Origin: Tribonema minus
Lineage: Eukaryota > Sar > Xanthophyceae > Tribonematales > Tribonemataceae
Length of the DNA stretch: 64,000 bases
Direction of reading: 5' to 3'
NCBI GenBank assembly: GCA_017506865.1
Contig: JAFCMP010000468.1
Location: 682,001 to 746,000, forward strand
Below are positions 32,324 to 44,660 of the stretch, one piece after another (positions within the stretch are counted from its first letter, which is position 1; each line of letters opens with the position of its first letter). Under the pieces are notes generated by a model that was given only the letters and a program-made list of their open reading frames with translations, was not told the origin of the DNA and did not search any database. The translations under genes were made by a program, and so were the position numbers.

Positions 32324-35300
32324 TCAGTCACCGTCAGCAGCCATCCCCCCGATCCCCTCCGTGCGGCTCCAGCTGAAGTCCGTCGCGAAAGGCGCGGCGG
32401 ACGCGCCGACGAGGACCGCGCCGCCACCGCCGCCGCCGCCGCTGCCGCCGCACGAGTGCCGCCGCTGCGCCAGCTGCTGCTGCGGCGGCTGCAGCCACTG
32501 CTGCTGCTGCCGCAGCGCGTGCGGCGCGGCGCTCAAGTGGCCGGCCGCGTATCCGCGCTGCTGCTGCTGCGCCTCTTCGTGCGCCGCTGCGGCACGGGAG
32601 GCCAGCCAGATGCGCTCCGCCTCGCGGCGCGCCGCCGCCGCGCGCGCCGCCTCCGCCGCCTGCGCCGCCGCCTGCACCCGCGGGCGTTGCCGCACGGGAC
32701 GGTGCAGGAGGGTGGTGAGCCTGATGCTGCGGCGGCTGATGCCGTGTGTATGGCTCTGCAAATTATCGCTCTGCAATGCGGTGATATCAAACCTCAAACA
32801 AAATCAGGAACTACTGTAACGAGCCGGCAGGTCTGTCGGCGGCAGCTGCAGCACCGCATTCCCCCCCGACGTCCCCCCGGGCCCTGCCCTGTCCGGCGCC
32901 GCTGTCCGTCACAGCGCTCTACGCTGCAAAAGCAAAGCGGGCACGTACCGTCACTCACAGCAGCACGCTGGCGCGCTTTGCACACATACACACCGCGCCG
33001 AGCTCACCTCTTCTCGCCTGCGCGCCTCCAGCACGTGCGACTTGGCCCTGCCGATGGCCGTCACGTGCTCGGCGTCCTCAAAGTCGCCGCCGCCGCCAAA
33101 CGCCAGTGGCGCGGGCTTGGCAGCATCGCCGGCGGCAGCGGCGACGGACGCGGGCGCGGCGGCGGCAGCGGCGGTGCCGGCGTCGCCCTCGCTGCGCCGC
33201 CGCCGCAGCTGTGCTCGGAGCTGCTCAGCCCTGCGCATGACAACGTGGTGGGGGACCGTATGGGTTCTCATGAGCGGTACTGCAGGCGGTATGTAAGGTG
33301 AGCATTGCGCTTGGCAGCAGTGCACTGCGACACACGCGCGCACGGGAAATGGCAGTTTTAAGGCAGACAAATGAAAACGGAGGCTCAGTGTCGCCCTTCA
33401 TGTCATCATCGCGTTCCGGTCACCGAGCACCAGGCTCGTGACTTGTGACCTGTGACTGAAATGAATGCGAGTTCTGCTTCGAAGTACATACAAGAACGGA
33501 AGCAAGTGCTGCTTCGCAGTACGCACGACAAGCTCTGTGCATCTATTGCGACTTCAGGATCGCAGCACGCGCGTGACCATCGCCGCCAGAAAGCGCGAGA
33601 CACCGCACTCACTTCAGAATGGCAATCTGCTTGCGCAGGCCGAACGCCGCGCTGCTGCTGATGTCGTCGCTCGCCAGCTGTGCCTCTAGGCGTGAGAGCT
33701 CGCTGCCACCGCCGCCGCTGCCGCCGCCGCCGCCGCTGTAGCCTCTACTGTGATCTAAGGCCGCCAGCCGCTTCTGCTGCACCGCCTGCAAGAGCGCGAG
33801 TGCAACGGCGCAGTCGATTCAAGCAAGCACAAAGCCAGTGCAGGGGCTCAGCAGCGCAGCAGCAAGAGCGCAGAACCAAATGTTGCCGTGGACGCCGCGC
33901 GCAGTGAGCAGCGGCGCAGCTGCGGCAGCCCTGCTGCTAGGCCGCCAGCGGCGGGTCGCGCTGCCGATGAAGAAGGTGCAGTTGGAGCGTGCGCACGGCT
34001 GCGACAGCAGCGGCGGTGCCGGCGCGCGCCTGCGCACCGCATGGCGCCACATACACTCATACAGCACGCGTTGCTCGGGCCATGAAGAGTTGAGCGCTGG
34101 CCACCGCGATGTGGGGGGCCCGCGTGGTTGCCAGCTGCAGCCGCGCGGGGCACGGGCGCTGCGGCGGCAGCACTTCAGAAACACAACTTCATGAACAGCA
34201 GCACCAAGCTGGACCGCATGCTTCACAAAGTAAGCCAAAGACAGCGTTGCTTGCGACGGGAGCCGGCGCGGGCACACGCATGCCACCCAAAAGTTGGGTT
34301 AGCGTTATGGCTAGGGTTGGAGCCTAATCCTACTCACGAGGTGGAGCCTCCATACCTCTTGCGCTGCCTCGCGCGCCCGCTGCGCCGCGGCCTGCCGCCG
34401 CCGCAGCTTGTCGCCCGCGCTCTCGTCCGCCACGTGCACAGCGCCGCCGCCGCTGCTCCCCGCGCCGCCGCCGCCGCCGCCGCCGCCGCCGTCGCCGCGA
34501 GGCGTACGGCCGCCGCCGTTTGCCACGCTGTGGAGCGCAGCGCCATTGTGAGCACTGCTGCCGGTGCTGCTGCCGCAGCTGGTCATGGATGCAGGCGCTC
34601 CGAATGCGGGCGCCTGCTGCGGCTCGGCCTTCCCCTGCCGCAGCTTGCGGTCAGGCGCGTTCCGCAGCGACGGCGTCCGTCGGTGCTGCTCCTCGGGACA
34701 CTCTTCGCGCTGCTGGAAGGACCTCCTGCGCGGGCCAGCGGCGGCGGCGGCCGCGTTGCGGGCGCGCAGCGCGCTGCTGCCGCTGATGCCGCCGCCGCTG
34801 CCGCCATCCGCGAGGGCGCGCACGAGCGCCGCCGTGTCCCCCGCGACGCCGTGCTGTCGCAGCAGCGCCGCCAACTGAGTAAGGGGTACAGATCGCGAGG
34901 GCGGGATGATGAAGAGGTGGCGGGGCGAGTAGGTGCGGCAGTGGCCGCGTCGTGACAGAGACGGAGGCCGCCCCGCTGGAGGCTGGGCCAAGTGCCGCGG
35001 CGCGTGCGCACGACAGACGCCGCAGCGCACGCGGTGCAAAACCGACGCGGCACGACGCACGGCAGGGATGGGTAGGTCCAGCGTGAGCATCAACGCTTGG
35101 CAAAAGTCCGCGTCAGAGCAACATGGAAGTGATCAACATCTGCTCCAAACAACGCTAGCCTGCACGGGTGGGGGGGGGGGGGGGGGGGGCAACGCAGCTC
35201 AGGCCTGGACCCTACTCCCTGAACTCTACAGCCCTCATGGCCACGCAGCAACATTACCCCAACGACTGCTCCCACGGCAATCTGCTGCTGCTGCCGAGGC

Positions 35301-35731
35301 CGCTGCCACGCACCTGGCGCTTGCGGAGCGCGAGTGGTATCGTCTCGTCGTGCAGCATGCTCTTGGCGAGCCGCAGCACCTTGGCCGACACCTCCACTGG
35401 CGCTGCCGACGCCACCGCCGCCGGCGCCACCGCCGCCGCAGCCGCCGCCGCTCTTGGCCGCTCCCCCTCGCTGCGTCGCCGCTGCCGCTGATGCTGATGC
35501 CGTTGCTCCGAGCGCGGCGTGCTGCCGCCGCTGCACACGCTGCCGCCGCCGCCGGCGGCGGCAGCAGCAGCGGGGCGTCGTTTGCGCTGCAGCGCGCCAT
35601 CTGTTGAGCCGTGATGCGGCTGCTCCTGCGCTTCCTGCCGCCGAGGCGTACTTGCGCTGCTCAGCTCTGGGTGCGCCGCAGCAGCAGCGCCGCCGCATGT
35701 CGCCCTGCCCAATTTCTCTGTCGAGCGCTGC

Positions 35732-35770
<39 letters not shown>

Positions 35771-38700
35771 GACGCCATTGGTTCCTCGTGCCGCAGCGCC
35801 GCGGTCTCCGTGCAGCGGCGCTGTCCGCGCGGCGTGCGACGGCCGCTCGCGGGGCGGCGCGCCGCAGCAGCAGCCTCAGCAGCGGCGCGTGCTGCGGGGC
35901 CGAGTGCGTCCTCCGTCCATGCATCGCCGCCGCCACCTGTCCCGCTGACATCTATGTCGGCACCCACACCAGCGCCATCGACCTCCGTCCGTTCCTCGCA
36001 CCCCTCTTCCATCTCCAAGCCCCCCTCCGAACCCCCAGCATCGCTCTCTTCAGACCCCTTTCCATCCCCCTCCAGCTCGCTGCCGCCGAAAGGCTCCGCG
36101 TCCGCGGCAGCAGTGCCGGCGCCACCGCCCGCCATCGCCGCGCGGCACCCGCCCGCGCTCATCCTGGCGGCGGCGGCGCAGCGGCCGGCGGCGACAGCCT
36201 TGCGCGCGCGCGCAAGCGCGGTCCGCGTGCTCGGCGGCAGCCGCGCCGCCGCCACGCGTTCCGCACGGCGCAGCTGCCGCCGCCGCGCCGCCGCCGCCTC
36301 CGCTGGGGTCACCGCCGCTGCCGCCGCCGCCGCCGCGGCGGCGATGCGCGCCTGAGGCGGGGGAGAGGCAGCTGAGGTCAGTACTAGACGGTGCAAATGC
36401 GCGAGTCATGCGTTGGAAGCAATGTGGTGGGCATGCCACTATTATTGTATGCGTCAGGAACTGGCGATGTGACACGTGTTGAGGTACTACTAGACGCGGC
36501 CCCGTGGCTTTCAGAAGCGAGTGCACGAGCGACAAAATGGCAAAGAGGCACTGCTGCGGGCGGCAGTGTCATTCTGCCGCCGCTGCTGCCCCTCGCGCCA
36601 CCAGCGCCGTGGCGCGCAGCGGGCCCCCGTATCGCGCAGCGCGGACGACAGGCCCAGAGCACTGGCGCATGCTTTCATGACTTGAATGCCGTATAGAGTG
36701 ACACATGCGTGCACGCACGCGGCATGCGCAGCACCGCAGCTGCGCTGCCGCTAGCTCAAGGCAGCGCGCAGCGGGAGCACGCTGCGGGCGCGCTCGCGCG
36801 GGCCCTGCGCACCTCCGGCGTGTCGGCGCTCGCCGCGCTGCTGCCGCCGCGGCCGCCGCTGCGGCGCCGCCGCGCCAGCCCCGCGACGTCTATCTCGCCG
36901 ACCACCTCTTTGACGACGGTGGCAGCGGCGATGTCCTCCGTTGGCCGACGCGTCACGCCCTGTAACACGCGGCGCGAGGTCAACGGAGGGCATGGTGAGA
37001 GCGGCAACAACCTGTGTTGTGTGAGGCGTTGGCACAGCGTGAGTTCGACGGCCGTACGTACGTGTGCCGCTGACGCCTGCGCTTCACGCTCTTTACGCGC
37101 GGCAGGAGTACGATGGGGGACGGTGAGAGCGGCCACGCTACACCCGACACAAGCGCTTCGGGGACGGTAGGGCGGTCGCCTCGCGCCGCGCGCATGTGGT
37201 GTGGGCCATTGAGGCAGCACCAATTCAACAGCAGTACGTGCGCGTGCCGGAGGCAGAAGGGCTTCCGCCATGACCATGCTCGCGTCCGAAGACGTCGAGG
37301 TGATCAGCGGTAGCCAAGGGCAAAGAGCCGTTCAACGTGCTCACGCAGCGTGTTGCGGCCGTGGGCCTGGAGCCTGCAGGGAGATCATCATGTGGCGACT
37401 TGGGGCGCCGCTGCCAGCCCCAGCCCTAACCCTAACCCTAACCCTAACCCAAATCCCATGTGGCACGCAGGCTTCCGCCTGGGTGTCGAGCGCCTGAATC
37501 TGTCCAGCAAGTCCGTCGTTGCAGCGCACGCGTCTCCGCAAGAGGGCGAGCAGCTGCGGCTGCAGGTGTGGACTTGACACACGGCAGCGGCGAGCGTGGA
37601 CGCTGGCGGCAGCTGCGCACAAATGGTACGTGAAGAAGCGCATGCAGTGCGCGGGGTGCGGCGCGCACCCCGCGCACCTACTGCTGCTGCGCCGGCTGCT
37701 GCTGGCCGTCCAGGACGCTTGCGTGCCGGGTCAGGGTTAGGGTTAGGGTTAGGCACACCCAGCGTACCTACCTACCCACCTACCTGGTGCTGCTGCTGCT
37801 GCTGGCCGTCCATGACGCACGCGTGCCGCAGTGTGCTCAGCGAGTGCTCCGTGTCCTTGCTGCGAGGGCGGGCGCGGAGGCACGCAGGCATTGCGCGCGT
37901 CAGAGCCGCGGTCGAGGACATCGTGGCACGGACGGAGCGCACGCGCAGCTCTGAGCGCTGCCTCAAGGCCCGAAACGCGCAGGTGAAGTGAAGGAGAGGA
38001 AGGGCGCGGCTCATGTGACGAGGCGCACGTCATCCGCGCAGCGCTGCTGACCGCGTCGCAACATGACTCACCGCTGATATTCATGACTCACCGCAACATG
38101 ACTCAGTGACTCGTGATTCACCCGTGACTCAGCGAGTGACCGCCCTGTACTGGCCGCCGGGAGACTCGCGGTAGGAGAGGGCGAGCGACTCACATGCATC
38201 TGTTGCCGCGTCAGGCGGATGGCAGCCGCATCATGCATGTAAGCAGGCATGTGCATGGGGGGGTCCGGCGTCTTGTCACCAGACCGCACGCTGCGTCAGA
38301 GGCGGCCCGCTGGCGTCGAGGCGGACACCGCGTCGCAACATGACTCACCGCTGTGATTCATGACTCACCGTGACATGACTCAGTGACTCATGACTGACCC
38401 GTGACCCATCGAAGCGGCAGAATCGCACTGAGGGCGCAGCGAACACATGACTCACTGACCCTCGTCTCATGACTCATTGACACGTGAGTCATCAGCATCG
38501 CCGGCGCGCGACCGCAACCCCCAGCCGCGTCCGCCGCGCCGCGCGCGGGAACCCGGACCTAGCGCCCTCGCCCGTCAGGCGCCAACGTCCTAACTTCAAG
38601 TCCTATGTGGAGCGTCACCTCCACAGCCCCCCCTGTAAATACACAATTGAGTGCGTCTCCCTCTCTCTCTCTGCTCGGACCTGACACCCCCGCGCGTCAC

Positions 38701-41700
38701 GCGCCGCGGGGGGGCGCGCCGCAGCGGCGACGGCCGTGCCTACCCCCCCCTGCGCGGCGGATGCCTACGTACCCCCGCGCGGCCCCCGCGCGCACCTACC
38801 TGGACGGCGAGACGGTGGCGACGACCGTCGTCATGGCGCCCGGCGCCACGAAGCTTGGCCGCAGCAGCGACGTCAGGCTGCTGCGGCGGAAGGGGATGAA
38901 CACGGCGGCATCGCGCGTGCTGCTGCCGCCGCCGTTGTCGCCGTCGCCGTGCTCTGCGGCAGCGGCCGCGGCGGCGGCGGCGCTTGCGAGCGCGCGCACG
39001 CAGTCCTTCAGGGCCATGAGACTCGTGTTGATCTGCGCGCACTCGCGGCGCCGCGCTGCGCGAGGGGGGGGGGGAGCATTGCAGCAGGGGGGGGGGGGGG
39101 GGAGGCGTATCTGGATGAGGACGCGCTCAGGGTGATTGTGTCGTGAAAGAACCGTCTGGCCACGTCAGCAATGCACAGGTCCAGTCACTGCTGCGCTGCG
39201 CGGGGGGGCGGGGGCGCGCATGGCGCGGGGGGAGGGAGCGCGCCTGGACATCAGCAATCACACAGCGCAAGTGCCGCTGCTGCCGCAGTCGCCAGCGCTG
39301 TGAAACGTGCGCACCACCGGCCGCCTCACAGCACGTGCAGTGTGGATGACTGCAGTGGTGCATCGCGTGCGCGGCCTGCAAGGTATTATCGCCAGGTCAT
39401 GCAGCTGCAGCGCCGGTCGCAGTCCGTCACGATACTGTACCGTGGAAAAACCACTTCAACCTGAAGCGGTGACACACCTGCGTCGTGCTTGTCAGAGTCT
39501 ATTCGCGTCTCCGTGCCGGCCAGGTCCACCAGCGTCAGCACGCCCTCGCCGCCGCCGCCGCCGCCGTCGCCGCCGCTAGCATCGTCGCCGCCGCTGCCAC
39601 CGCCGCAGCGCACGTGCATGCGGCACACGGCGTGCGAGCGGCTGCTGCGGCTGTGCACGCCCGTCGCCTCCGTCGCGCGCAGCGCGGTCGCGTGCTGCGC
39701 ATAGAGAAAGGCAGCGAGACAGACGCGCCGCGCCGCCGCCGCCGCACGAGGATGAGAGAGGACGACGCGACGCGGTAATTTCTAGGTGGTATGATGTGGG
39801 GCCGCCTTTTGCTGTGCGCCCACCTGCCAAACCAGAGCAGCGCTTCTTCTCACCGCGATGACGGTGACGACGTCCGCGGCCTCAACTTCAAGTACTCCAG
39901 TCTGCATACCTACCCACGCAGCAGCAGCGCTCGGGCTGATGCGACGACAGTGTACGACAACACAGCAGTAGACCCCGGACCGTGCATGCCTTGACATGAC
40001 ATAACTTCAACTTGACGTGCTCACGACCGCTTGTACTTCAGAAGTATAATGTATATGATGACAGCAGCTCTCTGGCTCACCCGATGACAGCCCACGACAG
40101 CGCAGCAGCGGATGCCATAGACTTCAAATTATCATGCTTTCACCCGCACACCTAACTGAGGCAATGCAGCGCGTTCTCACCGCGATGACGGCCGCGACAT
40201 CCGCGGCGTCGGCGCACGCGACCTCGACCGCGGGGTACGGGTGGACGACGCCGCATAAACTTCAACTTGAAGTACGTCCAACCGCAACTATTTCGTACCC
40301 TTCAACGCACACACAGCAGCAACACGCATTTCGCTCGGACTCACCGCGATGACGGCGACGACGCCCGCGGCATCGGCGCACGCGACCTCGGCTATGATGC
40401 CATATCTTCAAGTTGAATTACTGCCAACCGCGTACCTACCCACCCCCCAAAGCAAGCAAAACGCTGAGGCTCACCGCGATGACGGCGACGACGTCCGCGG
40501 CGTCGGCGCACGCGACCTCCACCGCGGGGCACGGGTGGACGACGCCTCATAAACTTCAACTTGAAGTACCTCCAACCGCAGCTACCTCGTGCCCTGGACG
40601 CACACACAGCAGCACGCATTTCACGCGAGCTCACCGCGATGACGGCGACGACGTCCGCGGCGTCGGCGCACGCGACCTCGACCGCGGGGTACGGGTGGAC
40701 GACGCCGTCGGGGCCCGTCACGAGGCGCAGCGGCGCGCCGCCGTTGAGCATGTCGCTGCACGCGTCGCCCGCGAGCTCCACAAAGGACACGGACACGCGG
40801 CCTGCGCGTTTGTACGCACGCGCATGCGCAGCGGCAAATGAGTTCATGGGGCGGGAGCGGGTGGTGGCACAGTGCGGCACGCACATGTGTGTACTTCGAG
40901 GGACACAGTGTATACTTGGAAGTGTTGTGTACTGCCGTTGAGCATGTCTCAGCGCGCGTCGCCCTGCGCGCGCACGCGTGCACGAGCAGAGGCAAACGAT
41001 TTCGTGGGCCGGGAGAGCGGGTGCCGGGCGCCATACAATGCAGCACGCACATGGGTATACTTCAAGGAACATACTGTATACTTTTTGAACTTCATCCGAG
41101 CCCGTATAGTGCCGCTTTGAAGCGCCGCTGAGCGCTCCAAAGCATCGACGCTCCGGTACACACACACCCCTGCGCATCAGCCTCCGCTGCGCGCTCGGAG
41201 ATGAAGCAATGACCGCCAAACTCTAACCCCAACCCTAACCCTAACCCTAATGCTCATCCGAGCGCGTACAGTGCGGCGCCGCAGTGCTCAGCGCTCACCG
41301 CTGAGATCCTCGAACCTGCCTCCCGGCATCAGCCCTGACCCCAGCCCTTCAAGCGAGACCCAAAGCCCTAGCCCTGACCCTAGGTGCGGCGCATGCGCAG
41401 TGCTCAGCGCTCACCAGTGAGGTCCGTTGAACCTGCCACAGCAGTGACCGCCGAACTCTAACCCTAACCCCAACCCTAACCCTAACGCTCATCCCAGCCC
41501 CAACCGTCTGGTGCCGCAGAGGCAATCCCAGCCCTACCAAGTGAGCCCCAAAGCCCTAGCTCTAACCCTAATGGTGCGGCGCATGCGCAGTGCTCAGCGC
41601 TCGCTCACCGCTGAGGTCCTCGAACCTGCCGCAGCGCCGCTCCAGCAGCGCGAACGTCTCGCGCGCGGCGCGCGCGTAGATGGCCGACATGGTGTGCGTC

Positions 41701-43233
41701 TTGCCGCTGCCTGCGCATGCGCCGAGCCGCGGCGCGGAGAGGCGGGTGCAGCGAGCGCGGGAGCGGCGCACGGAGGCGGTAAGGGGTAAGCAAGGACAGG
41801 GGAACGGGAGGGTGTACAGTCATTGCTGCATAGCCTACAGGAGCGCTCATGCGTCATCGCAGCGCGGCGGAAAGTGAGCGCCGCGGCGCGGGAGAGGCAG
41901 CGACGGCGCAGTCTGCGCGACCATGGCTGCGCAGCAGGCTCCTGACACCGCATATGCTGCAGCGGGGCCCGACGCAGCACGTCTACGTCTCAGCACTGCG
42001 CTCGTCATGATCACCCCAAGCCCTAACTCTGACCTGAATGTGACCATTACCACCGGAACCCCCAATCCTCCCCCGCCCCCGCCCCTGCTGCCTAATCCCA
42101 ACCCTAGATGTGAACGTCAGCGCCGCGACCAAACCCCCCCGGACCCCTGACATCCACGTACGGCCGTCACAAAGACTCCAGACTGCAAAGCCGTTGCTAC
42201 ACGGCCGCAGCACGCACCTGTCTGCCCAAACATGAGGATGGTCGCAAAGCCGCCGCGCGCCGCGCAGCGCACCAGCGGCGCCGCGGCGCCCGCGTAGACG
42301 TCGTCGTCGCCCGCGCAGTCGCCGAAGACGCGGTCAAAGTCAAAGCTGCAGCGGCAGCAGCGGCAGCAGCAGCGGCAGAGGCACACACAGGAGAGGGTGG
42401 CGGCGCAGCAGCGCTGAGCTCGGAGCGCAGAGCATGCAGCGGATTGTGGCTGGGTCAGCGCGCGTGGGCGCGGCCGTGCTCTCGCGTGCGCCGCCGCTGC
42501 CTCCGCCGCTGCTGCCAGCGCACGGTCGACAGGTGCGATGCGTATGCGGCGGTTGCGGGCGCAGCGCAGACGCTCAGCGCTCAAGCTCTGTGCTAACTTC
42601 AACTAGGTAACTTCACAGCGACGCGCCCGCGCCCGCGCCCGCAAGTCGCCCAATCAGGTTGCAAACGCAACCCCCCTTTATATGCGCTGCTGGGAACACA
42701 ACTACGCCAGAAGTTGCACGCCCTAATGCACCGATCCGCTGTGCTGCTGTCCCCGTTGAGGGCATCCGCGGTCAACGCCAGGCATAGTGCAATAGTGAAT
42801 GTGCAGGTGGCGTATGCCGGGGGTCACGCAGTCCTGTATACAACAGACCTGTATGGTAGTACTCCAAGTAATATGTACTTCTATTCCCAGTTACTTTGGT
42901 GTGCACATTAGCGCATGATGGACGGCGCCGCGTCCACCCGTGGTGGTGCATGCGCATTTGAGGCGTGGCGGGATGCACGCCGTTTTCCAAACACCAGCTG
43001 TCAGGCAGCAGCGCCAGCGGCAGCTCATTGCGCACGCGCGTATGCGTAATGCGGAGCGGCGCGTGCAGCCGCGCGCGCACCTGTGGTGGTGCATGTGCAG
43101 GTGGCGCATGTCGGGGTGCATGCGCGCGTCGTGCACCGTCACGCGCCGCGCGCGCGCCGTCACCGCGTCAAACTCCCCCGCGCGCCGCTCGTGCTCGAAG
43201 CACGGCCGCTTGCGCACGCACACGCACACGGGC

Positions 43234-43264
<31 letters not shown>

Positions 43265-43315
43265 GCCGCGTGCCGCCGCGCTGCTGCTGCGGAGCAGCGT
43301 CGTCGCAGTCACCTC
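32324..43315 (-). CDS. Kinesin-13-like microtubule motor with long low-complexity tail
   Basis: Kinesin-13 motors depolymerise microtubule ends. Exons in transcript order: 43315-43081, 42345-42218, 41710-41609, 40801-40635, 39694-39478, 39055-38800, 37859-37784, 36959-36813, 36351-35314, 34874-34356, 33785-33613, 33230-33008 and 32671-32324 (stop). Every junction is GT-AG and every phase fits, giving about 1208 residues from 43315. The motor shows VCVCVRKRP, SFDFDRVFGD, GQTGSGKTHTM (P-loop split by an intron), HSRSSRSHAV (switch I), LVDLAGTE (switch II), INTSLMALKDC and DTEHSLSTLRHACVMDGQ, the last typical of kinesin-13. Gly-, Ala- and Asp-rich loops swell the motor. The tail has a 12-Gln run and Ala/Arg-rich coiled-coil-like stretches (AEQLRAQLRRRR, AARREAERIW). 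The N-terminus continues upstream: exon 43791-43577 joins 43315 in matching phase. Confidence 0.9.
35728..35772. repeat. CTG/CAG repeat coding poly-Gln in kinesin tail
   Basis: An uninterrupted run of about 13 CTG triplets (plus strand) reads as CAG codons in the kinesin frame, in exon 36351-35314. Length variation would not break the frame. Confidence 0.9.
36985..37260. repeat. Tandem duplication in kinesin intron before exon 36959-36813
   Basis: The block from ggtgagagcggc at about 37010 recurs at about 37122, with cagcac/cacagc...acgtgcg...gccg following in the same order. It may be a decayed echo. Confidence 0.5.
37422..37449. repeat. Interstitial CCCTAA array
   Basis: Four near-perfect CCCTAA units lie within a kinesin intron. 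Confidence 0.9.
37675..37730 (-). repeat. Echo of kinesin exon 37859-37784 (3' edge)
   Basis: The minus strand reads ACVLDGQQQPAQQQ followed by GTAGGTG, a copy of ACVMDGQQQQQHQ with its donor. The true exon lies 60 bp further on, separated by a TTAGGG array (37734-37754). Confidence 0.75.
37734..37754. repeat. Interstitial TTAGGG array
   Basis: Three TTAGGG units lie between the kinesin exon ending at 37784 and its echo, in the opposite orientation to the array at 37422. Confidence 0.9.
38040..38500. repeat. ATGACTCA-rich degenerate repeat
   Basis: ATGACTCACCG, GTGACTCAG and related words recur at 38063-38140 and 38338-38500 inside a kinesin intron. The word contains TGACTCA, the AP-1/bZIP core, but the tandem layout suggests simple-repeat origin. 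Confidence 0.6.
39850..40556 (-). repeat. Four echoes of kinesin exon 40801-40635 (3' half)
   Basis: Copies near 39850-39895, 40172-40262, 40335-40400 and 40476-40556 repeat the end coding VEVACADAADVVAVIA with the GCG-GTGAG donor. The two best copies also keep HPYPAVEV. They are separated by shared spacer motifs (acttcaacttgaagta). Confidence 0.85.
40930..41080 (-). repeat. Echo of the 5' side of kinesin exon 40801-40635
   Basis: ccgttgagcatgtc...gcgtcgcc and the upstream gggcgggagcggg...gcacgcacatg...gtatactt are repeated in the same order as 40741-40930, so the unit covers exon and intron. Confidence 0.7.
41220..41250. repeat. Interstitial CCCTAA repeat
   Basis: AACCCCAACCCTAACCCTAACCC in a kinesin intron; a similar block is at 41457-41486. 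Confidence 0.85.
41271..41431 (-). repeat. Two echoes of kinesin exon 41710-41609 (3' edge)
   Basis: About 41271-41320 and 41389-41431 repeat the segment around 41577-41640 (gcgcatgcgcagtgctcagcgctcaccg, aggtcctcgaacctgcc). It spans the exon end and donor. Confidence 0.75.
42800..42985 (-). repeat. Two echoes of kinesin exon 43315-43081 (3' edge)
   Basis: About 42925-42985 repeats gtggtggtgcatgcgcat..tgaggcgtggcggg and about 42800-42835 repeats atgtgcaggtggcgtatgccggggg. Both mirror 43081-43125. Confidence 0.65.
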
Positions 43316-43576
43316 CTGCGCAGTGACGGCGGCAAGTGGCGGATGACGTCTGACGGTAGTGAGAGCGCTTCTGCAGCATGCATGTGCCGAAAGTACCGAG
43401 AGCGCGAGGGGACGGCATACGCGACAGGCGATGGACGTCACCGCGGGGCAGATAACGTTATGCCTGCTCGTGCGCCCACAGGGGCCGGTGGCGTGAGCAT
43501 CGGAGGACGCGCGCGTAACAGCGGCAGCGGGCAGCTGCGGCGGCAGCTTTGGTGACGGCGGTGCGAGGCCGACTAC

Positions 43577-43791
43577 CATCGCACTGCCGGATGAGGGGCG
43601 GCAATAGCCTGGAGTGCGTTTCTGTGTAGCTTCTCAGCATCACGACGATGTCATGGGTGCCCAGCCCAAGCACAAAGTTTGGATGTTGCAGCAGGAGGTG
43701 TCCAGGCGTGGAAATGGGGTCAGGCAGTCCCGCACCCCTTGCCAGACCAGCATGTTCTACGCATGTGCGAGCCCGTTCGGCGCAAAAAACC
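43577..43791 (-). CDS. Probable upstream exon of the kinesin gene
   Basis: The minus strand is open and protein-like (HPNFVLGLGTHDIVVMLRSY and LLPPLIRQCDG). A CCTGCAG acceptor precedes it and a GATG-GTAGTC donor ends it. Its phase (1 nt left over) fits the 2-nt lead of the kinesin exon at 43315. I do not recognise the domain. It could instead end a separate small gene. Confidence 0.5.
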
Positions 43792-44554
43792 CTGCAGGTA
43801 TCGACAAACTGTGTTTCTTTGATCCACTTTGATCCACTTTGTTGAACAATTTCATGCCATCGCATCGCCACCACCGCGGTGGGCACTAGGTGAACCAAAA
43901 GTACAGCAACTCCAGCCGAGATGGCAGGGTTGAAAATGCAGCAAAAGCTTTAGCCCTTCCTGCGTGTCTACTAATTTACAGAGGAAAAACCCCTGGCATG
44001 TCACCAGGCAAGCCTGCACACGCGATTGGCGTGCATGCGTGTGCAGTTTGTCTTTTTGCAGCCACCAGAGAGATGCGGTTGAGCATTCTGAGAAGCCAAG
44101 AGCTCGCAGCGGCGTCCGCCCAGCCGGCATCATGATGAATATACTAGCACAGCCTTCAGCTTTGGCCACTGGGTTCGCCGACGTCTGTACAGGTCGCACT
44201 CTGGCGTGTCATCGAGCACGCTTGGACGGCATGCACGTTGTGGAGTGCCTTTTTTGACAGCTTGTTGGTGCTTGGCCAGGTCACGTGTACAGTCTGGGGA
44301 GGGACAAGCAGCTCTTTACATGGGGTCATTGTAGGTGCCGCTCCTTCGTTTCAGGCGTGACCAAAGTGGTGCTGCGGCACAGCTGCTAGGGATACTTGTG
44401 AAGGCCATCTGGCAATATTTGCCAAATACTTGGTGGTTGTGTCTGCTTCAGGCTCGAGACGTTGTTTGCACAACTATGCAGGTGCAACACTGTTCAGGAA
44501 AATCTGAAAGGTGCACGGATCTGAAGCACTGCTTCACACGTGTCGGGGACTTAC
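43792..44554. other. Intron or intergenic sequence, no supported exon
   Basis: No segment with both acceptor and donor and a phase that would link 44555 to 43791 was convincing. Confidence 0.4.
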
Positions 44555-44660
44555 CGTGCTTGCGCTGATAGCGAGCTATAGCCTCTTCAAAGAGGGCTCG
44601 ATGTTCGCGGCGAGAGGATCGCTTGTCCACATTTCTCACCACGCTCTCAGCTGCGCCCAT
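44555..44660 (-). CDS. Candidate first exon with N-myristoylation motif
   Basis: From ATG 44660 the minus strand reads MGAAESVVRN, then a charged helical stretch (REHRALFEEAIARYQRKH), ending at a strong donor CACG-GTAAGT. MGAAES fits the N-myristoylation pattern (Gly2, Ser6). It is divergent from AK6. It may start the kinesin transcript or a separate gene; the phase to the exon at 43791 does not match directly, so an exon may be missing. Confidence 0.45.
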
